Assembly: GCA_036426205.1 (NCBI GenBank)
Contig: WSYH01000838.1
Coordinates: forward strand, 62,001 to 126,000
Source: Ascaphus truei
Lineage: Eukaryota > Chordata > Amphibia > Anura > Ascaphidae
DNA: 64,000 nt
Direction of reading: 5' to 3'
Part shown: positions 43,437 through 54,539 of the stretch, in pieces
Layout of the letters: each line of letters opens with the position of its first letter
How positions within the stretch are numbered: position 1 is the first letter of the stretch
Made by a program: the position numbers and the translations under genes
Notes under the pieces: generated by a model
What the model was told of the DNA's origin: nothing
The model's database searches: none
Seen by the model: the letters and a program-made list of their open reading frames with translations, nothing else

Positions 43437-43799
43437 CTTAGTAACTTGATGCTTTGCAGAGTGTTTTCATTTGTTACCGACTCTGTTGGGTGATGAAATA
43501 CTGTTAGGATCTTGTAATTATCCCCCCTAGTTAAGCTATGTCCTTTCTTCTTGGGAAATAGTTATGAACCCATCATATGTCAAACAGCTAAAAAAAAAAA
43601 CACACAAGCACAGTATTCATTTTCACTATCCGCAAAGGAGAAACCTTTCAGTTCTCTTTTAAGGAAGCTAATTACATTGGTTTGATTTGTTTGCTGATGA
43701 GACAATTTACATTTAACATGAATATAATCTTGGCATTTCATAGATAGGCACAAGAATATTTTCTAATTTTCTTTAAAAAAAAACATATAATACATTAGA

Positions 43800-44250
43800 G
43801 GCGGTTATTTTCCATCTCCGACATTCAAAAGTGCAAAATTGCACCCATCTCTTCTTGTAATTCTGTATGTTTAGACAATATCATTTTCAATAACACATAT
43901 TTAAGAATTGTACGACATCATTTTTATCTTGAATCTCTTACCCTCAATATATACCAAGACACTTTGGGGTGTGTAATAAATAATAACGTTCCCCGGCTTC
44001 CAAAACTGGGGCAAACAAAAAATAATTTCCATTGAAGCCATTTGGATTTTCTTGTTTGATCAACGTGGTGCAAGGTTTTGGAACTGGTTTTGCTCTGGTT
44101 TTGTAGCTGGGAGACGTAGATAAATGACGCCCCTTGGGGGTTTTCCCTTTAATAAATCTGGTGGTGCAATCCTTCTGCTGCGAGACGTTAGTGATTACCT
44201 CACATTGGGGTAGGTACACAAACACACGATAATTACATACGTACAATACG
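43800..44250 (+). repeat. Dispersed repeat of unknown class, copy 1
   Basis: Long near-identical text is shared with 48850-49530, including CCATTTGGATTTTCTTGTTT, GGAACTGGTTTTGCTCTGGT and GACGTAGATAAATGACGCCC. AATAAATCTGG appears near the right. It is the empty-site reference for the pogo-like insertion. Confidence 0.85.
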
Positions 44251-44254
44251 TCTG

Positions 44255-44585
44255 GGGCAGAGCATAGTTGGTTGAACATTATCTTTGGTGGAGTTGCTTT
44301 GGCCGTACTCACTGGGCCTAACAAAGTCTGTTACTCAGTATTAGCTTGGGCAAAACAATATTGGGGAATATTTACCAAGATGAAGGAGTTCGCTCCATAA
44401 TGCGAGAATGTTCTTTCACCCAGCGCCGGATGTATAAGACTTATTTGAGTTCTTCTGTCTGATGCTGATTGTTTGAGCAATGAGGTTTTAAATGATCCAT
44501 TGAGACAGAAACACTGTCCCATTACTGGGCCCACATTATTATACACCCCATTATAGCACCGAGCTACCCTCCTCTAACTGCGTCT
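44255..44585. other. No feature recognised
   Basis: Low-repeat sequence, no coding signal. Confidence 0.5.
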
Positions 44586-44589
44586 AAAC

Positions 44590-44880
44590 ATCGCCAGCTG
44601 ATGGAAGTGCGTCACATTTGATAGAACGCTTATTTGATGCATTGGAGAAAAGAGACACTAGATGATATTTAATTGCTAGCTTCAATTGAGCAATATAGAA
44701 ATCAATGTTTAAACCTCGATGCATATTCCATTTTATTAGAATGCAATCAGCCGTGAATGTCTCGTGCATTTCCCCTTCTGAGACACGCGGGCCGTGCTTA
44801 TTAGCAGATCTGCTAAAGAATAAAGAATTACAATTAGCCGTCTTGGAAAGCTCGGATTAAAGAGGTTGCTAGGCTTTCTA
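44590..44880. promoter_or_regulatory. Candidate conserved non-coding element
   Basis: Unique-looking sequence with TTAATTGCTAGCTTCAATTG, TGCAATCAGCCG and AGAATTACAATTAGCCG. There is no repeat or ORF support. Confidence 0.25.
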
Positions 44881-44884
44881 GTTG

Positions 44885-45295
44885 CATGTTTTAATATACT
44901 GTATGTATGCGCGGCTATTGATGGACGTGTGTAGCAGTGTTCTCACTGTAACTGTTATTTATTACAGTCACTGCTGAGGGTTTTATTGCAAGATCAGAAA
45001 CAGATGGAACTTTTGGGAGTTTCTTCCTTTCTGGGGAGAAACGGTTTCCACTATCAGAGAGAGTAACTGCCGTGAGCTGTTCTGTATAACTGTGATAGCA
45101 TAACGCTCCCCAGGAGCTTAACTGCCAATCAAACCCAAAACTGGAACCCATTGGAAAGAAAAATAAGAACAATGTTTGCTTAGCACAATGTATGCAATCA
45201 CTAATTAGGTCTGAAGCCGTAAATACACAAACCTTTTAGGCTTGTCATTTTTTTTAATCCCAGCTACGAAAGAACCCCCCAAAATGACGTCACTT
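44885..45295. other. No feature recognised
   Basis: Low-repeat sequence up to the Harbinger-like MITE. Confidence 0.5.
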
Positions 45296-45299
45296 CTAA

Positions 45300-45710
45300 G
45301 TCTTGAGTCCATAGAACTCACGCCGTGCGGACGCTCCGCGCTGAGCCCCTGCATCCTCCATGAGGATTTCTTTAGAGGGGGCTCACGCGAGCGTCCGCAG
45401 GCGTGCTGAGGCGCTGGATTTTTCAGCCGACAGCCAAACTTTTTTTCAGAGCGCTGTCGGCTGAAAACATCCAATCAGCGCAGAGCAGCGTTAACGTCAC
45501 AGCGTCGTGACGTCGGCGCCGTGACGTTGATGTCGGTGCGTCGCAGGCGATTGGCCCAGCGACGTCACTGCCCCGCCTCCCTCAGTCTCTTCCCGCCTCC
45601 CGATCGCGCCCGCTGGCTCGCCTGCATGAGCATGTAATCGCGCAGATTTCAGCAGGCGAGCCTCAGCGTCAGCGCGCCTCAGCCCTGCTACCCCCTCTAT
45701 GGCCCCAGCC
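45300..45710. mobile_element. Harbinger-like MITE
   Basis: The left end has GTCCATAGAACTCACGCC then GCGCTGAGCCCC. The right end has TCAGCCCTGCTACC then CTATGGCCCCAGCC before TTAA. These are imperfect inverted repeats of the same family as the copy at 61765. Confidence 0.7.
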
Positions 45711-45714
45711 TTAA

Positions 45715-46040
45715 GCTGTCCTATGCATTGGGATTCGTTTGAAACAGCAAATAATGCAGTGAATCAGGTTTGCGTTGATACAGAGACCCCCCGAGTTTTA
45801 AAGGTGCAATCCAGCATAGCCAGTCAAAAATCAACCTTAAGTAAACAGTATTTAACTGACTTCTTTTGTTTCTCTGGAAATTCATTTTAAACGGGGTATT
45901 TTCTTTCCCCTTCTGCTTTTGCCTAACCCCTCATTATATCGCTACTCCTCTGTGTCTGACCTCGGGTCTGCTCTGGACTTTGCCGTTGCCTACATAACCC
46001 TCCTTAATGTGCAGAAATTAACCCCTTCTCTGCCAGGAAG
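45715..46040. other. No feature recognised
   Basis: Probably includes the body of the retroposon whose 3' end precedes the CA array, but this cannot be shown. Confidence 0.4.
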
Positions 46041-46041
46041 A

Positions 46042-46100
46042 TATAGTGTATTACTGCTGTGAAGCGCTATGTACATTAATGGCGCTATAAAAATAAAGAC
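46042..46100 (+). mobile_element. LINE/SINE 3' end preceding the CA array
   Basis: ATTACTGCTGTGAAGCGCTA, TGTACATTAATGGCGC and TATAAAAATAAAGACATACA match the frequent 3' terminus of these retroposons. The following (CATA)n/(CA)n looks like an expanded tail. Confidence 0.55.
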
Positions 46101-46226
46101 ATACATACATACATATACACACACATACACACACATACACACACACATACACACACATACACACACATATACACACACATACACACACATACACACACAC
46201 ACCAAGCACACACACACACACACACA

Positions 46227-46257
<31 letters not shown>

Positions 46258-47896
46258 CATCCAACACATATACCACATACACACAGACAGTACACAGACA
46301 CACCCGACAGACGACCACAGCAGCTACAGTACAGTACCTACACACCAAGAAAGACACACAGACACAAACAATACATACATCAATACAGACACAAACAAGA
46401 CAAACCACACACAACATTACAGACATACATACACACACACATAACACCCACAAATACATACACATTACACATACAGACACATACCACACACACAGCAACA
46501 CACACAACACCACACACCCACACACACACACACCCTAATAATACACATACACACATACACACATACATACATACATCACAGACACACATACATACCACAC
46601 ATACTACACCACACATACATACATAAGATACACTTTACATACACAAACACCATACACACAGCATACACACATACATACATGACGCATACATACACAACAC
46701 AACATACATGACAACATACACCACATACATACATACAATAACCACACAACACAAACACCACACACACACACACACACACCACCACAAACGACACAACACA
46801 CACCACACACACACCACACACACAGCACACACAGCACCACAGACACACAACAGACAGACACACACAGACCTTGACAGCACACACATACTACCACAGCAGG
46901 CACACACCACAACCCACACACCCACACAGACCACACACAACACACACGAAACACACACAGCACACAACACTATCACAGACAGAACACACACACACACACA
47001 CAGACAGCAGACGAGACAGGACTGACAGACACACAACAGACAGACAGACAGACAGACAGACACACAGAAGAGACGACACAGACAGACACAACACAACCAC
47101 AACACACACACAGCTACATCACACACACACACACACAGACAGCACAACACAAACCAAACACACAACACACACACACACACACACACACACAACACAGACA
47201 GAAACACACCACACATCACACACACACAGACACGACACACATCAGGACAGACACAGGAAACACCACACAGACAGACCAACGACCACACCAGACAGGAGCA
47301 TGACCACACACACACAGACAGGACACAGAACAGCACACACAACTACGACACCACTCCACACCACACACTACACACACACCTACACACAGACAGACCAGAA
47401 CACACGGGACAACAGACAGCGACACAGACAACACACAAGACATGGACAGACAGACACACACACACACAACAGGAGCGACAAACAACACAGAACTACATAC
47501 AGTACAGACACAAACAGACAGACACACACACACCATACATACACAACACACACCACAAACACACATTACCACAAACACATTACAGAACGCAGACAGACAG
47601 ACAGACAGAAAGAATGACATACAGACATACACGCAGACAGACATTTACATAATATATTACATAGCACACACACCACACAACAACAAAATACTCATACTAC
47701 AGACACACACACTACACACACACAATATCAGAATGTACATACATACATACACACATACATACATACATACACGCATACACACACACATACATACATACAT
47801 ACATACACACATACATACATACATACATACATACATACACACATACATACACACACACACACACATACATACATACACGCATACATACATACATAT
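46099..47896. repeat. 1.8-kb CA-rich compound microsatellite
   Basis: CACACA, CATA, ACAG and CAGA blocks alternate, with purer (CATA)n at both ends and irregular ACACAACAC text in the middle. All long frames on both strands come from repetition. Confidence 0.96.
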
Positions 47897-47899
47897 AGC

Positions 47900-48845
47900 C
47901 CACATACTGCACTTCTACAGAAATACAGCAGACTAACACTTTCCTACATCGCACAGCGCCTGGGCGTCACGAAAAACATTTTTGAAAACCTTGTTGAAAG
48001 AAAATCTCAGCTTTAAATGAAGTCTTGGTCACTAAAAGCTTCACGTTGCACTGTCCAGATAAACTTAAAGAGACCTGTCCGCATTATGCAGATTACCAAG
48101 AAACCTGAGGCTGTAATATACAGTACTATAGTATATATATATAGTAATATAGTAATATACAGTACTATAGTATATATATATAGTAATATACAGTAATATA
48201 GTAATATACAGTACTATAGTAATATACAGTACGATGCGCAGCTGCGGGAGATCCGGTGAAATATAATCAATGCATTATTTGCAGAGAACTGTGTCGCCAC
48301 ATTTCTGGGGAAATATTTTTTTGGGGGGATGGGGGGTGGGTACTCCTGAAACGATTGATTAGAGGTCTCTTGCAGATTTGCCATGGGATCTTTAAATGTC
48401 AGATCCCCCTATTCAACAAAATGCCTCGAAGCCTCAACCCAGCGCTGGGAAATCCGTCAGTTTCATTTATTTGAATTGAGCTATTTACAGTATTTGCTTC
48501 CTAGCATATAGAATCCGGGCGGAGCAGCAGGAAGAACCCAATCTCACTGTATTGTTCACTCTCCACGTCATGGCGATGTTAGGACTTTTACAAAGAGATA
48601 GGCGAATGGGACGAAATTCGGTGTGTGGCTTCATTTTCACATTTAATTATTTTTTTTAACACATTTGCAAATATTTCGAAGGAACGTGTAGGGTCATAAA
48701 CTTGAGCAAAATTGTCCAAATGTGCCTTACAAACGATATTTGCCGTTTTCTTCCGCGGCGAATACGGAAACAATGTTGTCTAATTTTCTAAAATGTTTTC
48801 ACGTTTCAAAAATTCTTTAACTTTTTTCTTTAAAAACAAAACCAT
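47900..48845. other. Unassigned apart from a TATAG tandem run
   Basis: Sequence near 48600-48840 shares TTTGCAAATATTTCG-style words with the TTCGCTTTTT repeats. Confidence 0.45.
48115..48235. repeat. TATAGTAATATACAGTA short tandem repeat
   Basis: The words CAGTACTATAGTATATATAT and AGTAATATACAGTA recur six or more times in about 120 bp of AT-rich sequence. Confidence 0.85.
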
Positions 48846-48849
48846 TCGT

Positions 48850-49530
48850 GGTGGTTATTTTTCAACTCTGATAATTTCGGAAACATTCCAAAGTGCTACA
48901 TTTTCGCCCACGCTTCTCTTATTTCAGTACGTTTAGATGATATCATATTCAATACCACATATTTAAGAATTGTAAAACATCATTTTTATCTTGAATGTTT
49001 TATTCTCAATATATCAAGACACTTCTGGATCTATTTAATAAAGTTTCCCGGCTTCAAAAACTGGGGCAAAAAAAATCATTTCCATTGAAACCATTTGGAT
49101 TTTCTTGTTTGATCAATGTGGTTTTGGAACTGGTTTTGCTCTGGTTTTGTAGCTGAGAGACGTAGATAAATGACGCCCCTTGGGGTTTTCCCTTTAATAA
49201 ATCTGGGGCAATTCTTCTGCTGCGAGACTTTAGTAATACAGCGGAACCCCCTTGGGGTCCACAGAATGAGACCGCGTTATAACCGGGATCACGTTAAAAT
49301 TTCGGCGCGTGAGGACTTACCTCTTTGCCCTATGAAGTGAGGAGAGAGCTGACAGTAAAGAGGAGAGAGATCTAGATGCCGGTAAGTCATCACGCGGCAA
49401 AATGAAGGTTTTCAAATCGGGAGCCACGCTCAGACCGCGTTATAAGCGGATTCGCATTGTAGCGGATCGCGCTATAACGGGGTTGAGCTGTACCTCTCTC
49501 TGGGGTAGATACACAAAGATGATTACAAGC
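48850..49530 (+). repeat. Dispersed repeat of unknown class, copy 2, split by a pogo-like MITE
   Basis: It is collinear with the copy at 43800-44250, about 5 kb upstream in the same orientation, except for the 252-bp MITE and one duplicated TA. The same order of CATATTTAAGAATTGTA, AACTGGGGCAAA and CTGCTGCGAGAC words is seen. Confidence 0.85.
49239..49490. mobile_element. pogo/Tc1-like MITE with TA target duplication
   Basis: It starts CAGCGGAACCCCCTT and ends with the inverse of CAGCTCAACCCCGTTATAGC, each next to TA. It splits a dispersed repeat whose unsplit copy at about 44195 reads TTAGTGATTACCTCACA, with one TA at the same point. CAG-ACCCC termini and TA duplication fit the pogo/Tigger branch of Tc1/mariner. 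Confidence 0.85.
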
Positions 49531-49869
49531 AAAAACAATGAACGATCTACACGCCATTAGCATAGGCTTAATGTCACGTTCCTCTAGCACAACGTTGCTT
49601 TATTTTCCAGTAACGTGTTTTTAAGTATGTCTTACCATTACTCCAACCCAGACCCTGAAATAGGGTTAGGCGCGGGAAATAACAATGGAAACAATGCTAT
49701 GTTACTTAAATCATATCTAAGCCATCGAAAACCTGCCACAGCCCTCTTTCAGGGTCATTTTGTTTGGGCACTGGTAAATCAAGAATAATGTATTGCTCTA
49801 AATGGTGTTTGAATGGAAGTGTCCCGAGAGTGTCTACAGCACTGCGTATAAAAGAAACGCACCACCAAT

Positions 49870-50005
49870 GGAATGAAACGCTGAGAGGGTGAACTCCAAT
49901 AAAAAAGGTTTATTAGATCATGAACGGATCGGGAGGTACAATAACAAGAGACCCACCAACGCGTTTCACGCCATGGACGCTTTATCAAGGGGTAGTTCTA
50001 GGTAA
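49870..50005 (-). mobile_element. Possible Penelope-type remnant with hammerhead-like motif
   Basis: On the minus strand CCCCTTGATAAAGCGTCC then GGCGTGAAACGCGTTGG and GTGGGT mimic a hammerhead with ACGCGT stem III. The CTGANGA core is altered, so activity is unlikely. Confidence 0.4.
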
Positions 50006-50009
50006 AAAA

Positions 50010-50739
50010 AAATAGGAAGTTCTTAAAAAGTTGCGACGTTCCCACACATGCACAGATCCGGCCACTCTTCATTTTTTAAAGGTAAATTATTAAGGGATAC
50101 CTAATATTGCAATCAGATATATGAACCAGCCAACGTTGCCTTAACTCTTTAGCTGCTGTATTCCCTCTCAGGACTATTACAGCACTGAGCAGGATGCATT
50201 CTTCTCTGATGTTAGATGCATAGCATTATTGGCTTCTAAGTGGCCTTTTCACGCTTGGTCAGTCCAGACCACTACCATCTTTTCACTTGACTCTGTTTTC
50301 TGAAATGTAATAGGATAGCCCCAAGATTTATTAGTCCAGGCACATATAAACCACTGTTTTTCTGTGTCTTCCGCACCATAAATGAAGCTTTTTAGTGCCT
50401 CTTTGATTCATACATGTTGCAATTATTTGCTGAATTCTTTTAATTGCTCATGTGGTCTGACAGGGGAGATTGTCCCTTCTCAGGGGAATAATGATGTGTT
50501 CACATACCGAGGTTCTGCTTTCACTGTGTTACATTTCACCGTATTCCCCGTCACTCAGGAGCATAGCACTAATACAGGGAAAAATCTCTGCAGAATAAAG
50601 GGTTCTATGAATCACTGGCGAAATTCAGGCGCACATGTTGTTTTGTCACAGCTCGCATTGAAATATACGCGAGCCAGGCATCTGAGCGGTATCTGCATCT
50701 GTCTGAGATGAGGGTTTATAGATCAAATATATATATATA
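50010..50739. other. No feature recognised
   Basis: A 109-codon open frame at 50382-50711 has no recognisable domain and abuts the Helitron. Confidence 0.5.
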
Positions 50740-50769
50740 CTAGCTGAGAGCCCCGGCGTTGCCCGGGAT

Positions 50770-51050
50770 GTTTGTGGTGTGGGTGTGGCATTTGGGTGGG
50801 GAGTGGTCCACGTGGCCCATGTGCGGTGGTAGTGCTGCTGTGGCTGTACTGATGGTGATTGTATCGGTGTGCTGATTTGGGAGGGTTTGGTGCTGATGTG
50901 GGGGTGCGGATGTGGGTGTGCCGATGGGGGAGGTGCAAAGGTGGCGATGTGTGGGTGCTGATGGTGTTGATGGGGGCTGGGAATGGTGGGGAGGCGAGAA
51001 TGCCAGTGTGCTGGGGGGGGCATACCGGTGTGCTGATGTGGTGGTGCTGT
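50770..51050. repeat. Degenerate GTGCTGATG-rich repeat inside the Helitron
   Basis: Words such as GGTGCTGATGTGGG, GTGTGCTGAT and GGGTGCTGATGG recur loosely. It looks like an eroded minisatellite between the Helitron 3' end and the GT array. Confidence 0.55.
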
Positions 51051-51052
51051 GG

Positions 51053-52284
51053 TGTGTGTGTGTATACATGTTTGTGTGTATACATTGTATGTGTGTGTGT
51101 GTATACATGTGTGTGTGTGTGTGTATGTGTACGTGTGTGTGTGTATACACGTGTGTGTGTGTATACACGTATGTGTGTGTATACACATGTGTGTGTATAC
51201 ACGTGTGTGTGTGTGTATACACGTGTGTGTGTATACACATGTGTGTGTGTATACACGTGTGTGTATACACATGTGTGTGTATACATTGTGTGTATGTATA
51301 TATTGTGTGTGTGTATACGTGTGTGTGTATACACATGTGTGTGTATACACGTGTATACATGTTTGTGTGTGTGTATACATGTTTGTGTGTATACATTGTA
51401 TGTGTGTGTGTGTGTGTGTGTGTGTATACATGTGTGTGTGTGTGTGTATACATGTGTATGTGTGTATACATGTGTGTGTATATACATGTGTGTGTATATA
51501 CATGTGTGTGTATACACATGTGTGTGTGTACACATGTGTGTGTGTGTGTACACATGTGTGTGTGTAGACATGTGTGTGTGTATACACATGTGTGTGTGTA
51601 TACACATGTGTGTGTGTATACACATGTGTGTGTGTGTATACACGTGTGTGTGTGTGTATACACGTGTGTGTGTGTGTGTATACATGTGTGTGTGTGTATA
51701 CATGTGTGTGTGTATACATGTGTGTGTGTGTATACATGTGTGTGTATACATGTGTGTGTGTGTATACATTATGTGTATGTATACCTGTGTGTATACGTGT
51801 GTGAGTGTATACGTGTGTGTGTATGTGTACATGTGTGTGTGTGTATGTCTCCATGTGTGTGTGTGTATGTCTCCATGTGTGTGTGTGTATGTCTCCATGT
51901 GTGTGTGTGTATGTCTCCATGTGTGTGTGTACGTGTACATGTGTGTGAGTATACGTGTACATGTGTGTGTCTGTACGTGTCTACGTGTACATGTGTGTGT
52001 GTGTGTGTACGTGTACATGTGTGTGTGTGTGTGTGAGTGTGTACGTGTCTACGTGTACATGTGTGTGTGTGTCTACGTGTACATGTGTGTGTGTCTACGT
52101 GTACGTGTGTGTGTGTGTGTACGTGCGTGTGTGTACGTGTGTGTGTACGTGTGTGTGTGTGTGTGTGTGTACGTGTGTGTCTACGTGTGTGTCTACGTGT
52201 GTGTGTCTACGTGTGTGTGTTTGTGTCTACGTGTGTGTGTTTGTGTATACGTGTGTGTGTTTGTGTATACGTGTGTGTGTGTAT

Positions 52285-52321
<37 letters not shown>

Positions 52322-52345
52322 TGTCCCTGTGTGTGTGTTTGTGTC
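51053..52345. repeat. GT-rich array with TATACAC/TACACATG interspersed words
   Basis: About 1.3 kb of GTGTGTGT broken every 12 to 20 bases by GTATACAC, GTATACATG, and later GTCTACGTG and ATGTCTCC. Alternating purine-pyrimidine plus the palindrome GTATAC favours Z-DNA or cruciform structure. Open frames on both strands here are repeat artefacts. It lies within the second Helitron. Confidence 0.93.
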
Positions 52346-52519
52346 CCTGTGTGTCCTTTGGGCCGTCACTCCGCCTCAGGCCAATGAGAGGTGTGCGGGG
52401 GCGGCCCAAGGGACCAATGAGATTTCCCCTAGGGACACCGGACATCCAGCAGGCAGGCTGGCATGCATGCATGCATGCAGGCATACAGTGCTTTCACTAA
52501 TATAGTATAAGATATATCA

Positions 52520-52695
52520 CCATCCAGATACACAGCGCTGCACCTCAGTAATACACGGGACATAATAATATAACACATAATGGGAATACACGCTTCGGAC
52601 ATGTCAGTAACAATAGGAACAGGAGTCCCTGCTCTGAAGAGCTTACAATCTAAGTGGGGCATAAGAAGAACGTACAGAGACAATAGGAGGGGGGC
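52520..52695 (+). mobile_element. Retroposon fragment with AAGAGCTTACAATCTAAGT word
   Basis: TCCCTGCTCTGAAGAGCTTA and the preceding CAGCGCTGCACC resemble 3' LINE/SINE fragments of the window on the opposite strand. It lies immediately beyond the 5' end of the second Helitron. Confidence 0.4.
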
Positions 52696-52699
52696 CAAG

Positions 52700-53370
52700 G
52701 TCGATGTATGAGGTGTATAGTATCAGCCACGAAGCTACTCATATGCTTCGCTAAAGAGGTGTGTTAGGGCAGAAATATAGCGTTATTTTTCTTGAGGGAT
52801 TTCCGCGATGGTTTTTTTTCCATCATCTTAAAGGTGGCGGAAGAATGCGTGCGCTAAATAATCGGTGTATATCTAGAGTATATCTCGAGTCTTTTTTGTC
52901 TCCTGTACAGCAAATTAATATATCCACTTGTGGTACATTCGCAGGTCAGCAACCCTGCCGTTCCCCAATATCGCTTAGCGTAGAATGCTTCCACTGCAGC
53001 AAGGGATTCTGGGTAATGCCATGCAAATGAGCACAGTGTCACAGACAGGTCTCTCTCGTACAAACTTGCAACGAGCAAAACTTTCACTTGTGACTAGGGG
53101 CTGAAGCTTACTTAGCCGCAAACTAACACCAATAGAAGTTCCTCCTACCCGTGTTTTTTTTTTTTAGCCGCCATTTTATTTTTCCACGTAAAGTTTATTA
53201 AGGTTTTATTAGGGGGAAGGATACGTAAAGAAAAAAGGGGATTCGGGAGGCATATGGAGGTTGTTCCAGCCTGTTACATACAGATGAAGTTCATAATACA
53301 GACATTTGTTTGTGAACCGTATTTTCGGATATACCGAGGTTTCCAGTTTATACATTCCACAAATATATTT
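52700..53370. other. Unassigned, with a CTGGGTAATG fragment
   Basis: CACTGCAGCAAGGGATTCTG and GGTAATGCCATGCAAATGAG (52990-53035) belong to the CTGGGTAATG family. No gene is visible. Confidence 0.5.
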
Positions 53371-53377
53371 GTATTAA

Positions 53378-53470
53378 AGCAGCAATCCAGGCTGCATTTC
53401 TTGCTTTTTTTTGTTGGTTTTGCTATAGAATTGAAGCAGGGGGTCTCCCGAGCAGAACCCCATGAATTTT
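53378..53470. mobile_element. Partial TTAA-type MITE (left end)
   Basis: After TTAA it reads AGCAGCAATCCAGGCTGC and then TTGAAGCAGGGGGTCTCC, as in the full copies. It breaks off where a GTGAAAGATAATTTC segment begins. Confidence 0.6.
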
Positions 53471-53537
53471 TTGGGGATGTGAAAGATAATTTCTTGTTCT
53501 TGTTTGATTGGATCACATCTATAAGTGAAGGAAGGCT
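53471..53537 (+). repeat. 67-bp direct repeat, copy 1
   Basis: GAAAGATAATTTCTTGTTCT, TGTTTGATTGGATCACATCT and ATAAGTGAAGGAAGGCT recur at 54176-54243 with about three differences. Confidence 0.85.
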
Positions 53538-53819
53538 CTCTCATCGTCCCCCTTCCTTCAGCAGCCCCCGTATTGGCTTAACATAGTCACACGTCCCTGG
53601 AGGGGCACGAAGGGGCCGCGTTCTGTTGTTGCTGGGCAGACACAAAATAGCGGTTAGTTTGTGAATTGGGCCCTTGCGTACGCAGGACGCTTTTACCGTA
53701 CAGTACATAGGGGAGAAATTCAGAAACTGACTTTACCAGAGACGTGCGTGTGTGACAATTTGATCTGCATGTTTTTTTAAAAATTTTAAACATTTGTTCA
53801 GTAAATAAAAATCCCCCTT

Positions 53820-54070
53820 TTTCACACGTCTCAGGCAGGTCTGCAAAGCTGCCCTTCCCCATTATCTCTTAGCATACAGCGCTTCCACTGCAGCCAGGGA
53901 ATCTGGGTAATGACATGCAAACCAGCACTTACAGTGAGCCACTTTTTACTTCTTATCAGTGGAAGCACTAAGAGATAATGGGGAAGGGCAGCATTGCAGA
54001 CCTGTCGGAGACCTGTGAATGTGCTCGCACGGGGTATTCTAATTTTCTGGGTTTTTGTCACATTTTTTTT
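53820..54070. repeat. CTGGGTAATGACATGCAAA repeat, foldback copy
   Basis: CTGCCCTTCCCCATTATCTC, TTAGCATACAGCGCTTCCAC and GGGAATCTGGGTAATGACAT are mirrored by CAGTGGAAGCACTAAGAGAT and AATGGGGAAGGGCAGC. Other copies or halves lie at 13140-13300, 18650-18712 with 19062-19200, 41040-41173 with 41522-41640, 52925-53060, 59275-59350, 60420-60490 and 62290-62420. It is an abundant inverted-repeat family. Confidence 0.7.
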
Positions 54071-54175
54071 ACCCTCCACAAATCACATACAAATTGCAGA
54101 GATTATGGTAGATTATAAATAAATTATCTTATTTTCATTGCTACAGTACACAGGGTTTTTGTTAATGGGACCTTT

Positions 54176-54243
54176 TTTTGGTGTGTGAAAGACAATTTCT
54201 TGTTCTTGTTTGATTGGATCACATCTATAAGCGAAGGAAGGCT
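54176..54243 (+). repeat. 67-bp direct repeat, copy 2
   Basis: It matches 53471-53537 in the same orientation, about 700 bp away. A CTGGGTAATG foldback lies between them. Confidence 0.85.
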
Positions 54244-54329
54244 ACATTAGGTCATTAAAAGGAATAAAAAACAGGTGAGTTGGGAAATAATAAGACTATA
54301 ATTATTTAGTTTTCTTATGTAGTTTCAGA

Positions 54330-54440
54330 CACAGAATGTCGCTACGCCGCAGAGCTTACAATCATTTTGGCGCTAGGGCACAGGGAGAAACTTGCCCACG
54401 GGTAGGTGACATTGGAAGTCGATCCTTATCTTCTCGCTAT
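54330..54440 (+). mobile_element. Diverged L2/MIR-like fragment
   Basis: GCAGAGCTTACAATC, GGGCACAGGGAGAAACTTGC and GGTAGGTGACA follow the family's order with many changes. Confidence 0.45.
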
Positions 54441-54539
54441 TCCTGTGGGGACGAGGAAGGGTGTGGAGGAATTGCTGCCAGCAGCGCGGCATATGGACTG
54501 CTTCCCGGCTCCCACAGAAAAGATATTGCCTGTCACCTC

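Larger units (their letters stand above)
50740..52512 (-). mobile_element. Non-autonomous Helitron, minus strand, with a 1.3-kb GT/TATACAC array
   Basis: Read on the minus strand it starts TCTTATACTATATTAGTG after A and ends in CCCGGGCAACGCCGGGG, GCTCT and CAGCTAG before T. Those are Helitron 5' TC and 3' hairpin-CTAG signatures. The end is nearly identical to that of the Helitron ending at 10537. Just inside the 5' end are CCTAGGGGAAATCTCATTGG and CTCTCATTGGCCTGAGG. No Rep/helicase frame is present. Confidence 0.8.

Noticed and set aside
46069..47936. Many Thr/His- and Cys/Val-rich open frames
   Set aside because: CA-rich microsatellite; frames exist on both strands at once and have no coding character.
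50646..52505. Long His/Thr-Tyr-rich (minus) and Val/Cys-rich (plus) open frames of 300-550 codons
   Set aside because: They are translations of a GT/CA array in several frames and on both strands, inside a Helitron.
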